A DNA stretch of 49,350 nt, from contig NZ_CAJTMT010000015.1 in assembly GCF_910577345.1 (NCBI RefSeq), forward strand, positions 36,185 through 85,534, given 5' to 3'. Below the pieces are notes generated by a model that did not search any database, had not been told where the DNA came from, and was given only the letters and a program-made list of their open reading frames with translations. This stretch comes from an uncultured Duncaniella sp. (GTDB lineage Bacteria; Bacteroidota; Bacteroidia; Bacteroidales; Muribaculaceae). The stretch's first letter is position 1, and every line of letters begins with the position of its first letter. Made by a program: the position numbers and the translations under genes. This document shows, one piece after another, positions 16,466-25,788 of the stretch.

Positions 16466-18262
16466 TTACTTGCTTGCGAACTTCTGCTTGAGTTCAGCGA
16501 GAGCCTCGAGGTCGCCGAGAGTGGTCTTCTCAAGGGGAGTGTTGAGAGCGGGAGCCTCTTCCTGACGACGGTTGCCACCGCGACGGTTGCCGGCTGCCTT
16601 CTTGGGAGCTTCAGCGCGCTCGCCCTTCTGCTCATCTTCGAAGATGCGGCTGTGGGAGAGGATGATGCGCTTGCTGTCCTTGTTGAACTCGATAACCTTG
16701 AAGTTGAGCTTCTCGTCAACCTGAGCCTTAGAGCCGTCTTCCTTCACAAGGTGCTTGGGAGTAGCGAAGCCTTCAACACCGTAGGGGAGAGCGATGACTG
16801 CGCCCTTCTCAACCATCTCGATGATGGTGCCTTCGTGGATTGAACCAACGGTGAAGACAGTTTCAAATACGTCCCAGGGATTCTCTTCGAGCTGCTTGTG
16901 GCCGAGAGAGAGACGACGGTTGTCCTTGTCGATTTCGAGAACCTGAACGTCGATGTCAGCACCGATCTGAGTGAACTCGCTGGGGTGCTTAACCTTCTTG
17001 GTCCAAGAGAGGTCGCTGATGTGGATGAGACCGTCAACGCCTTCCTCGATTTCAACGAATACGCCGAAGTTAGTGAAGTTGCGCACTTTTGCAGTGTGCT
17101 TGCTTCCAACGGGGTATTTGGTTTCGATGTTCTCCCAGGGATCGTTCTTGAGCTGCTTGAGACCGAGCGACATCTTGCGATCCTCGCGGTCGAGGGTGAG
17201 GATGACAGCTTCGATTTCGTCGCCAACTTTGAGGAAGTCCTGAGCTGAGCGGAGGTGCTGGCTCCAAGACATTTCGCTGACGTGGATGAGACCTTCAACG
17301 CCGGGGGCGATTTCAACGAATGCGCCGTAGTCAGCCATGACTACTACGCGGCCCTTAACCTTGTCGCCAACCTTGAGGTTTGCGTCGAGGGCATCCCAGG
17401 GATGGGGCTGGAGCTGCTTGAGACCGAGGGCAATGCGCTTCTTCTCGTCGTCGAAGTCGAGGATAACGACATTGAGCTTCTGGTCGAGCTGAACAACTTC
17501 CTCGGGGTGGCTTACGCGGCCCCAGGAGAGGTCAGTAATGTGGATGAGGCCGTCTACGCCGCCGAGGTCGATGAACACACCGTAGCTGGTGATGTTCTTG
17601 ACAGAACCTTCGAGCACCTGACCCTTCTCGAGCTTGGCGATGATTTCGCGCTTCTGCTGCTCGAGTTCGGCTTCGATGAGTGCCTTGTGGCTGACAACCA
17701 CGTTCTTGAATTCTTGGTTGATCTTCACGACCTTGAACTCCATTGTCTTGCCAACGAAGATGTCGTAGTCGCGGATGGGCTTAACGTCAATCTGTGAGCC
17801 GGGGAGGAAGGCTTCGATGCCGAATACGTCGACAATCATGCCACCCTTGGTGCGGCACTTGATGTAGCCCTTGATGACTTCGTCTTTCTCGAGAGCCTCG
17901 TTGATGCGGTCCCAAGAGCGGGCTGCACGGGCTTTGCGGTGAGAAAGGATGAGCTGGCCTTTTTTGTCTTCCTGGTTTTCGATGAAGACTTCAACGGTGT
18001 CGCCCACCTTGATGTCGGGGTTGTAGCGGAATTCGCTCATGGGGATGATGCCGTCGCTCTTGTAGCCGATGTTAACCACTGCCTCACGCTTGTTGAGCGA
18101 GATGATGGTACCTTCGATTACGTCCTTGTCACGCACGGTGTTGAGCGATTCATCATAGGTTTTGGTGAGTTCCTCACGGGTCTTTTCACCCTTGGTCTCA
18201 CCGTTTGCGTAGGCTTCCCAATCGAAGTCAGCGATCGGGGAGTTTTTTACTTCTTCAGTCAT
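16466..18262 (-). CDS. rpsA: 30S ribosomal protein S1
   Basis: S1 binds mRNA on the 30S subunit and promotes initiation. The 598-residue protein has six S1 OB-fold domains at roughly 47-115, 130-200, 215-285, 300-370, 387-457 and 470-545. Repeated signatures include GVDGLIHITDLSWGRV, GVEGLIHVSEMSW and GVDGLIHISDLSWTKK. A basic, Arg/Gly-containing stretch (EAPKKAAGNRRGGNRRQEE) precedes the C-terminus. In Bacteroidota, S1 matters because Shine-Dalgarno sequences are weak or missing. The gene is monocistronic, with a strong promoter at 18327-18356 and its own terminator. Confidence 0.96.
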   Translation of the reverse strand: MTEEVKNSPIADFDWEAYANGETKGEKTREELTKTYDESLNTVRDKDVIEGTIISLNKREAVVNIGYKSDGIIPMSEFRYNPDIKVGDTVEVFIENQEDKKGQLILSHRKARAARSWDRINEALEKDEVIKGYIKCRTKGGMIVDVFGIEAFLPGSQIDVKPIRDYDIFVGKTMEFKVVKINQEFKNVVVSHKALIEAELEQQKREIIAKLEKGQVLEGSVKNITSYGVFIDLGGVDGLIHITDLSWGRVSHPEEVVQLDQKLNVVILDFDDEKKRIALGLKQLQPHPWDALDANLKVGDKVKGRVVVMADYGAFVEIAPGVEGLIHVSEMSWSQHLRSAQDFLKVGDEIEAVILTLDREDRKMSLGLKQLKNDPWENIETKYPVGSKHTAKVRNFTNFGVFVEIEEGVDGLIHISDLSWTKKVKHPSEFTQIGADIDVQVLEIDKDNRRLSLGHKQLEENPWDVFETVFTVGSIHEGTIIEMVEKGAVIALPYGVEGFATPKHLVKEDGSKAQVDEKLNFKVIEFNKDSKRIILSHSRIFEDEQKGERAEAPKKAAGNRRGGNRRQEEAPALNTPLEKTTLGDLEALAELKQKFASK

Positions 18263-18326
18263 TAAAAAATGGGGTTAATAAATAAGGTTAATTCTACGCT
18301 CGCGGGCGCGAACCCGCAAAGCGCTG

Positions 18327-18356
18327 CAAAGGTAGCAATAAAATTCGAATCCACAA
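18327..18356 (-). promoter_or_regulatory. Bacteroidota-type promoter for rpsA
   Basis: On the minus strand TTG (18354-18356) is followed after 19 bases by TACCTTTG (18327-18334). The same spacing and -7 sequence are seen at greA. The rpsA leader would be about 55-60 bases. Confidence 0.8.
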
Positions 18357-18446
18357 GCGGTTAAGCAACGGATTTTTCAGCAAGTTTTCAACAATTTACC
18401 CCACGACAATCCGAAACCGACATCTGAACGAACCACAGAGGGCTTT

Positions 18447-18671
18447 TCAGCAGTCATCCTCGGAATCAGGCTGCGATTTGTAGAGCGACAGATACACCAC
18501 CAAGGCCATGAAACTTGAAAATATAAAAGCCAGGCACCAGAGATTTTTCATTGTCCCCGACAGACGGTCGTTTTTAAGACAAAGACTGATGCCATAGACC
18601 ATCGGCCCGAATGCCATCACCAAAGCAAGGAGCCATAATAGACCTAATCCAATGTATTCCATAACTATCAT
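18447..18671 (-). CDS. Small two-helix membrane protein
   Basis: This 74-residue protein (71 if it starts at M4) has two hydrophobic segments, YIGLGLLWLLALVMAFGPMV and LWCLAFIFSSFMALVVYLSL. They are separated by a short charged loop, and the tail is acidic. I do not recognise the family. A TAACTTTG -7 element at 18697-18704 on this strand supports real expression. It stands alone between rpsA and the TPR regulator. Confidence 0.55.
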   Translation of the reverse strand: MIVMEYIGLGLLWLLALVMAFGPMVYGISLCLKNDRLSGTMKNLWCLAFIFSSFMALVVYLSLYKSQPDSEDDC

Positions 18672-18696
18672 ATTTTAAATTGGTTATTATCCAACG

Positions 18697-18704
18697 CAAA
18701 GTTA
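18697..18704 (-). promoter_or_regulatory. -7 element upstream of the small membrane protein
   Basis: TAACTTTG on the minus strand lies about 25 bases upstream of the start codon. No clear -33 box is seen. Confidence 0.4.
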
Positions 18705-18880
18705 GATAGTCAATGATGAATAATCCCAATTTCGCAATTGATTTATTTTAATCCGCTCCGCATATAACTGATTAAGTATCAATATATTAGCGACCACCAT
18801 ACACAACAGATTTTAATCCATCATTAATCCGCTGACAATCAAGCTGTTCGCTAAACAGCAATTAAAGCACTGAATACCAA

Positions 18881-20677
18881 TCAAATATCCAATTCATCGA
18901 CAAACCAATCCTTGTCCGGAGCATTGGATTCTGAGATATATTTAATCAACTGCCTTCTCCGCTTGTAGGTCGAATTGGGATGAACGCCAAGGAAGAGACC
19001 AATCGCACGGGCGCTCAATCCGGCAATGGAAAGAGTGATAAAAGTCACATCCTTCTCCCTCAGTCCCGGTAGCTGCGTCCGGATTTTGGCGATGATTCCA
19101 TCCTTACACTCATCAACCATGCGTTCGATTTCCTGAAAGCTTTTCGGTTGCCTGAGCTTGTCAAGTTCGTAGGCCACATTTTTGTAGAATATCTTATAAT
19201 CATCCTCCGATTCCTGCTGGCGCGCATACTCGCTGATGATGGCATTCAGATGCGAGAAACGGCTGCGCAGCAGACCATCGACAAGCCGGGCGAGCTTTAC
19301 GTTTTCCGCCTTGTTGAACTCCAGCTCAGAAACAAGACCTCCAATCTCATTCTCACGGCTCGATAAGCGTGATGACAGACGGTCCACCTTCTGCTGACGT
19401 GTGGCCAACTTGATTGAAAGGGATGCATTATCCTCGGCCGTTCCTTCCAATTTCCGTGACAGAAGGATTATCTCGGCCATTTGCCGTCCCATTTCAGCCC
19501 TCTTCTTCCGCACCATATAGATATAGAGCAGAATAGCACCCACAAACACAACACCAAGCAAAACCAAAGATGCCTTCAGCATCCTTTTATACCTGCCATC
19601 GCGCGCGACCGCTTTTTCAAGTTGATCTTCAATCCCCATGCTCTGCATCAGGAAGACACGCCCCTCATCTTTCCGCAATTCGCTCATAATAGAGTTTTCC
19701 TTTTCCAGACACTCGAATGCAGCATGGTGGTCGCCTCTTTTTTGCCGCAACTCGCCGAGGACAGAATAATAACACAATGAATCATTCAGGCTTCCGAGAC
19801 CGGCAAACGCTGAGTCAAGCAATGAGTCCGCCTCTCCGAATCGGCCTAATTCCATCTTCACTCCGGCAAGCTCCGAATAGACTTCGGAACGTGAGCGCAA
19901 AATCGGGCCATACATCAAAACCGTGTCCCCGTAAGCCTCCACTTTCTCATATTCCCCCTTGCTCATATACATAAGCATATACGCCTCGGCTACAAGACTC
20001 TTCAGCTCGTCACTATCCACACCAACGGAATCTATTTCCGCAAGAAGTTCCCCGCACTCCGAAGGCCAATAGGAGTGGACACAATCAAAAGCCAATTTCG
20101 CTTTGGAAACGAGGAGAGCATGACCATCACCCGTCTTCCCGTAAGATTCCGATGCGAGCCGGCTATATTTCTCAGCATCCACCGGATGGTGCGTATCGCG
20201 ATAGATAGCGGCCACCTCCTCGGCAGCGCTTGCCTTAAGACGCATGTCGTTCAAAAACTCAGCCATGCGATATGCCTGCATGGCCGGAACTACCGCGAAA
20301 GCATATCCGCCTTGACTTCTAAAGAAATAACTTTGGAGCAGCAATGCCTCCGCATAGTTCACAGATGGGCCCTCCTCTTCGAAATAGTCCAATGCCATGC
20401 TGAGATGATAGGCATCCTGAATCTCCTTGGACACCGCCAATTTTGATTTGACCAACAGTAGGCAAAACAAGGCATATTGGCGTTTCGAGCCTCTGTGCAT
20501 AAGTTCTACCATCGAACCATCTTGGAGCATTCTGTAAGCCGAATCCGGATTGGTCTCCATCATTTCCTCCACATCCGAAAGACGCGCGTCAAAATCATCC
20601 ATCCCACCACGGCACGATGCGGCAATGCACCCGAAAAGGATACAGAGAATCAACGGAAGAATGATTGGTGTGCGCAT
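18881..20677 (-). CDS. TPR / transmembrane / HTH regulator
   Basis: This 598-residue protein has four parts. The signal sequence ends in AASC (C22, a possible lipobox). A helical-repeat, TPR-like region spans about 30-350, and one membrane segment lies near 366-388 (LVLLGVVFVGAILLYIYMV). A coiled coil at about 395-465 follows, and then a C-terminal domain with LSARAIGLFLGVHPNSTYKRRRQLI, a helix-turn-helix of LuxR/GerE type. The topology suggests a periplasmic sensor fused to a cytoplasmic DNA-binding domain, as in several Bacteroidota TPR regulators (inference). A promoter at 20719-20749 drives it. The divergent DUF4421 gene at 20849 is the obvious candidate target. Confidence 0.75.
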   Translation of the reverse strand: MRTPIILPLILCILFGCIAASCRGGMDDFDARLSDVEEMMETNPDSAYRMLQDGSMVELMHRGSKRQYALFCLLLVKSKLAVSKEIQDAYHLSMALDYFEEEGPSVNYAEALLLQSYFFRSQGGYAFAVVPAMQAYRMAEFLNDMRLKASAAEEVAAIYRDTHHPVDAEKYSRLASESYGKTGDGHALLVSKAKLAFDCVHSYWPSECGELLAEIDSVGVDSDELKSLVAEAYMLMYMSKGEYEKVEAYGDTVLMYGPILRSRSEVYSELAGVKMELGRFGEADSLLDSAFAGLGSLNDSLCYYSVLGELRQKRGDHHAAFECLEKENSIMSELRKDEGRVFLMQSMGIEDQLEKAVARDGRYKRMLKASLVLLGVVFVGAILLYIYMVRKKRAEMGRQMAEIILLSRKLEGTAEDNASLSIKLATRQQKVDRLSSRLSSRENEIGGLVSELEFNKAENVKLARLVDGLLRSRFSHLNAIISEYARQQESEDDYKIFYKNVAYELDKLRQPKSFQEIERMVDECKDGIIAKIRTQLPGLREKDVTFITLSIAGLSARAIGLFLGVHPNSTYKRRRQLIKYISESNAPDKDWFVDELDI

Positions 20678-20718
20678 GAATCAAGTGTATATATTAGGCG
20701 TATAGGCCATAGATTTAG

Positions 20719-20749
20719 CAAATTTACCATAAAGCCTGACAAGTTGCAA
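20719..20749 (-). promoter_or_regulatory. Promoter of the TPR/HTH regulator
   Basis: On the minus strand TTG (20747-20749) is followed after 20 bases by TAAATTTG (20719-20726), about 42 bases before the start codon. A TAATTTTG -7-like element for the divergent gene lies at 20760-20767, so the two promoters nearly abut. Confidence 0.65.
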
Positions 20750-20848
20750 GATTTTTCGCTAATTTTGCAGTAGATTTAGAGGGATATTATTGAGATTGAC
20801 TTGTTGCACGCTTTCTATGCGGAAATGCAATTCTTCCATTTCAACACT

Positions 20849-21967
20849 ATGCTGAGATATTTCGCGAGACATATTATTATTGTGTCATGCATGGTCTTGT
20901 CAATGATCATGGGTGTGGAGAGTCATGCGCAGTGCAATCCGTGTGACACGATGCCGAAAAGTTCCACCCGATGGATACGCCAGCTCATCGACAACGGCTT
21001 CCGAATCCACGACACAACCGTATGTTATCCGGCATTTCCCCGCTTCGCCCTCAATGTCTACAACTGGGGCGACAAGACCTTCAACTCCTACGATACCAAC
21101 TATGTCGTCGGAACCGGCAAAAACTGGAAGCTGCAGGGCAAGGGCTACGGATGGATCGAGACGCAGACAATGCTCTTTCCGAAAAACTCGCTCATCAACA
21201 TGCACTCCAACCTTTTTTCTGACGCGGGCGGCTACCTGAGCTTCATGGCGGTCAGCATAGGCTACATGTGGAACATGGATAAGCTCTTTGACCGCGACAC
21301 CAAGCGCCATACATTCAATTTCGACTTCACCTGCTCCCGCTTCTTCATCAACTACAGCAAGGTATCATCCGAGGGAGGTATGATACTGACCCGTTTCGGT
21401 GATTTCAACGACGGTAAAAACATCCACTACGATTTCGACGACGTAAACATCACCACTACCAATCTCGACGCATACTATTTCTTCAACCATTACAAGTATT
21501 CCCACGCGGCGGCCTATACATTTTCAAAATATCAGCTCCGCACAGCCGGAACGGCCATCGCGGGCATAAATCTCGGAGAACAGAACATCCACATGAACTT
21601 CGAGAATCTCCCACCGGATATGTTGCAAGCCCTTCCGCTCGACAATCCGAGCTACACTTTCCACTACCGAGACATCGCTGTGCTCGGTGGCTATGCGCGA
21701 AACTGGGTATTGAAACCGCGCAGATGGCTGCTCAACATGACGGTGATGGGCGCTCTCGGCTACAAACGCACATACGAGGACGCGACTGACGGGGTGCGCA
21801 ACATGCTTGCCAACAGCTACAGGCTGTCGCTCAGCTGTGTCTACAACCACGGTGCGCTTTTCGCGTCGGCACAGGTCCGCTCCCACGGCTCCCTCTACTA
21901 CAATTCAAGCTTCACCCACTTCAGCACCTTCTCCTCCCTCAACCTCATAGTCGGAATGAGATTCTAA
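20849..21967 (+). CDS. DUF4421 family envelope protein
   Basis: This 372-residue protein has an N-terminal signal segment (HIIIVSCMVLSMIMGVESHAQ) and then a beta-rich body with many aromatic residues. Phrases such as FPRFALNVYNWGDKTFNSYD and LSFMAVSIGYMWNMDKLF match the DUF4421 family of Bacteroidota, thought to be outer-membrane barrels. The molecular function is unknown. I chose the start at 20849 (MLRYFARH) because it gives a normal signal peptide; the frame opens at 20801. It is divergent from the TPR/HTH regulator and convergent with the ABC permease, with an inverted-repeat element in between. Confidence 0.75.
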   Translation: MLRYFARHIIIVSCMVLSMIMGVESHAQCNPCDTMPKSSTRWIRQLIDNGFRIHDTTVCYPAFPRFALNVYNWGDKTFNSYDTNYVVGTGKNWKLQGKGYGWIETQTMLFPKNSLINMHSNLFSDAGGYLSFMAVSIGYMWNMDKLFDRDTKRHTFNFDFTCSRFFINYSKVSSEGGMILTRFGDFNDGKNIHYDFDDVNITTTNLDAYYFFNHYKYSHAAAYTFSKYQLRTAGTAIAGINLGEQNIHMNFENLPPDMLQALPLDNPSYTFHYRDIAVLGGYARNWVLKPRRWLLNMTVMGALGYKRTYEDATDGVRNMLANSYRLSLSCVYNHGALFASAQVRSHGSLYYNSSFTHFSTFSSLNLIVGMRF

Positions 21968-22257
21968 CGAATATATATCCAAGGAAGTTGCAGGAAGGGT
22001 ACATAAGGTTTCGGCCGGAAGGGTACATAAGGACATAAGGCCAGAAGGGACATAAGTTTATTCAATAATCCGAATTTTTATTTCAGTAATTCGAATAGCT
22101 GATTTTTATTCCAGTAGTTCGAATAGCTGATTTTTATTCCAGTAGTTCGAATAGCTGAAAAATCCTTATGTCCCTTCTGGCCTTATGTCCTTATGTACCC
22201 TTCCGACCGAAACCCTATGTACCCTTCCGGCCGAAACCTTATGTACCCTTCCGGCAT
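21968..22257. repeat. Long inverted-repeat element between convergent genes, copy 3
   Basis: The left arm (about 21990-22055) and right arm (about 22165-22256) are near-exact inverted copies. Each is built from a ~25-base unit (GGAAGGGTACATAAGGTTTC plus GGCCG) and ends in the ~38-base core also seen at 4.3 and 4.5 kb. The right arm carries an extra unit. The loop is a 28-base tandem array. The element fills the gap between the plus-strand DUF4421 stop and the minus-strand permease stop, the same setting as copy 2. Confidence 0.88.
22075..22158. repeat. 28-bp tandem repeat, three copies, in the loop of copy 3
   Basis: Three consecutive units contain TTCCAGTAGTTCGAATAGCT and a run of T. The first unit differs at two to three bases; the other two are identical. 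The length does not match a coding period. Confidence 0.85.
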
Positions 22258-23451
22258 TTACACCCTTGCATTCTCGGTGGAGGTATGGGGGTTGAGCGGG
22301 CGGGTGGCGAAGTAGCGCAGGAGAAGTGCGGTGATGAAATATATGCCGGCCAATATCCACAATCCGTAGTAATACGACCCGAGATCCGAAATGGTCGAAC
22401 CGTTGCTGTTGATGCGGATGAGCGCCTCAATGCCGAGGGTCGACGGAATGAGCTCGGAAATCATATACCAGAACTTATTGAAAGCATAGCGCGGCCATGT
22501 GAGTCCCGAGAGGAAGAGGAACACAACCGAAGTGAAGACCACCACAAGCAGACTCGTCTCGCGCTCGCGCACAAACACCTGTATGGTCTGTCCGAGGAAA
22601 GTTGTAGCCAAAAGTACCACAAACACCACCGGCATGAAGTTCCAGAAAGTCCCGACGTGGGGAAGCGCAAACATATAGGGTATGATCTCAAGGATATAGT
22701 AGCTGAGCGGAAGATAGACCATCATGTAGCACAGCGATTTTCCAAGCACCGTGGCGAGCGGTCCGGCATTATAGTCGAGAGGGTCAATGCCACCATTCTT
22801 GCGACGGCGGTCACGCGCAGTTCCGGCAATCATCGTGATACCTAAGAGCATACTCTGCTGAAGTATGAGCACGACTATACCCGGCATGACGAAGGATGCG
22901 AAACCCTGGGTCACGTCGCCGAGGAAATTAGCCTGTGAGTTTACGGGAAGACCGTGGATATTGCTTGTAAGCAATCCCCCCATGGCAAGGCGGTCGGATG
23001 TGATGCGCATGGTCTCGTTCATCTGCACATCGGTGATTGATGTGAGATACTGGCGATAGCGCAGCAGCAGCGAGATGTCGCTGTAGAACTGCACCACAGT
23101 CTGCTCTCCGCGTCCGATACAGGTGGCATAGTCAGCAGGAATCTCCACAAGGCCGTAGCATTTCTTCTCATGCCATGCGCGCTTCGCCTCATTGAGGTCG
23201 GAAGCGTAGCCGATGACATTTATAGACTGCGAGGCACCGAGCTCCCGCACGAGCTCACGGCTCTCCGAGCTGCGCGAATGATCAACCACAACGGTGTCGA
23301 TTTTCTTCACAATCTCGGGATTATATATGAGCGTGTAGACGACAGGATATGCGATGGGCAGCGCGAAGAAAAACAGAAGCACACCCACATCGGTAAACAC
23401 AAGGCGTGTTTCCCGTCGCCAGACTCTGAATAGACTTTTAAACCAGTTCAT
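22258..23451 (-). CDS. ABC-2 type transporter permease (second of pair)
   Basis: This 397-residue protein has the YhhJ/YbhR-like ABC-2 layout. One N-terminal membrane helix lies at about 20-40 (VGVLLFFFALPIAYPVVYTL), a large periplasmic domain at about 45-185, and five C-terminal helices at about 190-385. Partners normally export drugs, lipids or polymers through a MacA/HlyD-like adaptor and TolC. It is the last gene of the operon with the second permease, a membrane fusion protein and TolC, 35 bases after the first permease's stop. No ATP-binding subunit gene is adjacent, so energy coupling must come from elsewhere. Confidence 0.88.
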   Translation of the reverse strand: MNWFKSLFRVWRRETRLVFTDVGVLLFFFALPIAYPVVYTLIYNPEIVKKIDTVVVDHSRSSESRELVRELGASQSINVIGYASDLNEAKRAWHEKKCYGLVEIPADYATCIGRGEQTVVQFYSDISLLLRYRQYLTSITDVQMNETMRITSDRLAMGGLLTSNIHGLPVNSQANFLGDVTQGFASFVMPGIVVLILQQSMLLGITMIAGTARDRRRKNGGIDPLDYNAGPLATVLGKSLCYMMVYLPLSYYILEIIPYMFALPHVGTFWNFMPVVFVVLLATTFLGQTIQVFVRERETSLLVVVFTSVVFLFLSGLTWPRYAFNKFWYMISELIPSTLGIEALIRINSNGSTISDLGSYYYGLWILAGIYFITALLLRYFATRPLNPHTSTENARV

Positions 23452-23486
23452 AGGAGCGTATCTTTATCAGCACCTTCGGACGATGA

Positions 23487-24641
23487 TCATGCCACATAGA
23501 CGGGATGTGCGAGTTGCTTGGCAAGACGTCGCAGTCCCAGCACGGGGAGAAGCAGGAAGGCAAGAAGGGCAATATAGTAGAATCGTGAATAGTAGAAAGG
23601 AATTCCGTTGAGCGCCTGGTCAATATAAATCAGGAAGTAGTAACGGATGGGGACAAGGTAGGAGAAGATGGCCACTCCGCCATACATCTTTTCAACCGGG
23701 AATGAGAATCCGGCCACCGAGAAGCAGAGGATACCCGTGAGCGACACGATGCTCATGCCAATGCGGAGATTGGGAAGCATCTCGGCGATGAATGTAGCGA
23801 ACGCCTGCGAGGCCATGACCAACAGGAGCATCGCAAAAATCATGTTGAGCGGATGGCAGTTCATCGGGAAGTGCATGAAGCCGAACATTATCGCCTGCAT
23901 CGTCACTCCCACTATTGTGAATATCACTGTCTGCGGCAGTAGCTTTCCGAGAAGCGCAACGGCCATGTTACCCTTAGCCATGGCAAGCCATTCGACTGAT
24001 GTCCCGGCCTTCTTCTCCTGACAGATGCTGAACACAGTCATAAGGAGAACGACGAGCGCAAGCAGACAGGGAATGAACGACTGAGAGAGGTAGATAGAAT
24101 AGTTGAGCCAGGGGTTGTTGAGCGGATGCGACCGTATGACCACCGGTTGCAGAAGCGAACCGGCCAGGTTCTCCCCTACTCCCAGCCCGACGAGGGTGGT
24201 CTTGACAATTCCACCGCTCGTAGTGACGGCGATGGTCTTGAAGCCCTTGAACGAAAGCGAACCGGGGACAAAGATTGTCATGTTGGAGTAGAAGGAGAGT
24301 GTGGGGGTCTCCCCGGAGAGGGATTGCTTCTGAAATTCACGCGGGATATAGAAGAACCCGTAGGTCTCACCGCTCTTCACCTGCCTCATCGCCTCATGGA
24401 AGTCCTGTGGCGCAGCCGAGATGTCGATGAGCTCACTGGCATTGAGCGCACGGCCCACCTGACGCGAGAGGGACGTATGGTCCATGTCGACCATACCCAC
24501 AGGAATCTTCAACGGCAATCCTTCATTCATCAGGTTCAGGAAGAAGAAGGTGAAGCCGAGGGGCACGATCAGCATCATGACAATGTATATCTTGCGTGAT
24601 GTGATCCGGCGGAGTTCGCGTTTTATTATCTGTAAGAGCAT
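23487..24641 (-). CDS. ABC-2 type transporter permease (first of pair)
   Basis: This 384-residue paralogue has the same topology: an N-terminal helix (IYIVMMLIVPLGFTFFFLNL), a periplasmic domain at about 45-190 and five to six C-terminal helices. A short basic N-terminus (IIKRELRRITSRK) is typical. Together with the next gene it probably forms a heterodimeric channel in the inner membrane. The start at 24641 is the only good one. It is 84 bases past the membrane fusion protein gene. Confidence 0.88.
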   Translation of the reverse strand: MLLQIIKRELRRITSRKIYIVMMLIVPLGFTFFFLNLMNEGLPLKIPVGMVDMDHTSLSRQVGRALNASELIDISAAPQDFHEAMRQVKSGETYGFFYIPREFQKQSLSGETPTLSFYSNMTIFVPGSLSFKGFKTIAVTTSGGIVKTTLVGLGVGENLAGSLLQPVVIRSHPLNNPWLNYSIYLSQSFIPCLLALVVLLMTVFSICQEKKAGTSVEWLAMAKGNMAVALLGKLLPQTVIFTIVGVTMQAIMFGFMHFPMNCHPLNMIFAMLLLVMASQAFATFIAEMLPNLRIGMSIVSLTGILCFSVAGFSFPVEKMYGGVAIFSYLVPIRYYFLIYIDQALNGIPFYYSRFYYIALLAFLLLPVLGLRRLAKQLAHPVYVA

Positions 24642-24725
24642 GGCTGTTACAAGTTTTTAGAGAGTGTTGCGGCTGATATGACGGGGGATTCCCGGCCTGT
24701 ACCGCAACCTCTGTATGACCATATA

Positions 24726-25745
24726 TTATTTGAAGTAGACCACACTCATGCCGGGGCGCAGTGCCGGAATGGTGTCGATGGTGCGGGCCTTGACCTCGAA
24801 GGTCTTGCTGTCCCACTGGCCGGTAGCCTTGGTGGCCTGCCATGTTGCATAGCTGCCGAGGTCGCGGATATAGTAGATCTTTGCCTTCACCTTCTTTTGG
24901 TCAAGAGCGGGAATCATGATTTCGATTTCTCCACCCATCGGCATGTCGTTGAGCAACTCCTCGCGGACATTGAAGGTGACCCATTTGTCTTTCAGTTTGA
25001 GGAGGCTCATGATAGGCGCACCCAATGAGACGAGTTCGCTCTCCTCGGGATAGACAGCATCAATCTGACCGTCGCAGGGAGCAATGAGATACTGGTCTTC
25101 GAGAAGGCTCTGTACCTCAGCCACTCCGCCCTTGGCCACATCGACCAGCGCGGCAGCACTCTCCTTATCCTCTTTCTGCGCACCCGAAACTGCGAGGTCG
25201 AGCTGGCTCTGGGCAGCCTTGTGGGCAGCCACAGCGGCATCGTAGGCAGCTTTTGCCTCATCGCGCTTCTGCTCGGAGATGACACCCTCCTTGAACAGGT
25301 TCTCCATTCGGGTATAGGTCTTCTTTGTGATGTCGACCCCGGCCTCAGCCTGACTTACGAGGTCGCGGGCGGCCTGCACAATCTGCTTGCGGGTACCGGC
25401 ATCCACCTTCTGATTCTGCGTACGGGCCACAGTCTCCATGCCTTCGGCCTGCATCAGCTTCGCATCGGCAAGCGATGAATGGATATGGACAAGCGTGTCG
25501 CCCGCCTTGACCTGGTCTCCCTCATGGACATATATCTTCATCACTCGTCCCGGGAGCTTGCCGGAAATACGGATGGAAGTGGCATCGGCCTGACCTTCGA
25601 CGATTTCCTTAGGCTTGTTTAGGAAGCAGAAACCGAGGATTGCAAGCACTATACAGATGACCATCATGACACCCATGGCCACCATGAGAATCTTGTTTTC
25701 GCGCTGTTCGGGATTGGCAGCGGGGCTATTCTTTGTATCTGACAT
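24726..25745 (-). CDS. HlyD-family membrane fusion protein
   Basis: This 339-residue periplasmic adaptor joins an inner-membrane pump to TolC. It has one N-terminal helix (about 20-45), a first lipoyl half-motif (ISGKLPGRVMKIYVHEGDQV), a long coiled-coil hairpin rich in Ala/Lys/Glu at about 95-205, the second lipoyl half (LIAPCDGQIDAVYPEESELV) and a beta-barrel domain with FNVREELLNDMPMG. The protein resembles EmrA and the YbhG type of adaptor. It sits between tolC and the permease pair in one operon. Confidence 0.9.
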   Translation of the reverse strand: MSDTKNSPAANPEQRENKILMVAMGVMMVICIVLAILGFCFLNKPKEIVEGQADATSIRISGKLPGRVMKIYVHEGDQVKAGDTLVHIHSSLADAKLMQAEGMETVARTQNQKVDAGTRKQIVQAARDLVSQAEAGVDITKKTYTRMENLFKEGVISEQKRDEAKAAYDAAVAAHKAAQSQLDLAVSGAQKEDKESAAALVDVAKGGVAEVQSLLEDQYLIAPCDGQIDAVYPEESELVSLGAPIMSLLKLKDKWVTFNVREELLNDMPMGGEIEIMIPALDQKKVKAKIYYIRDLGSYATWQATKATGQWDSKTFEVKARTIDTIPALRPGMSVVYFK

Positions 25746-25788
25746 GATTCAGAGGATTTATAAGGTTGATTTTTCTGTTTTTTCTTTC

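Noticed and set aside
22168..22845. A 225-codon plus-strand frame starting MSLLALCPYVPF
   Set aside because: The start is in the inverted-repeat arm and the rest is antisense to the ABC permease. The similar start at 4.5 kb comes from the same repeat.
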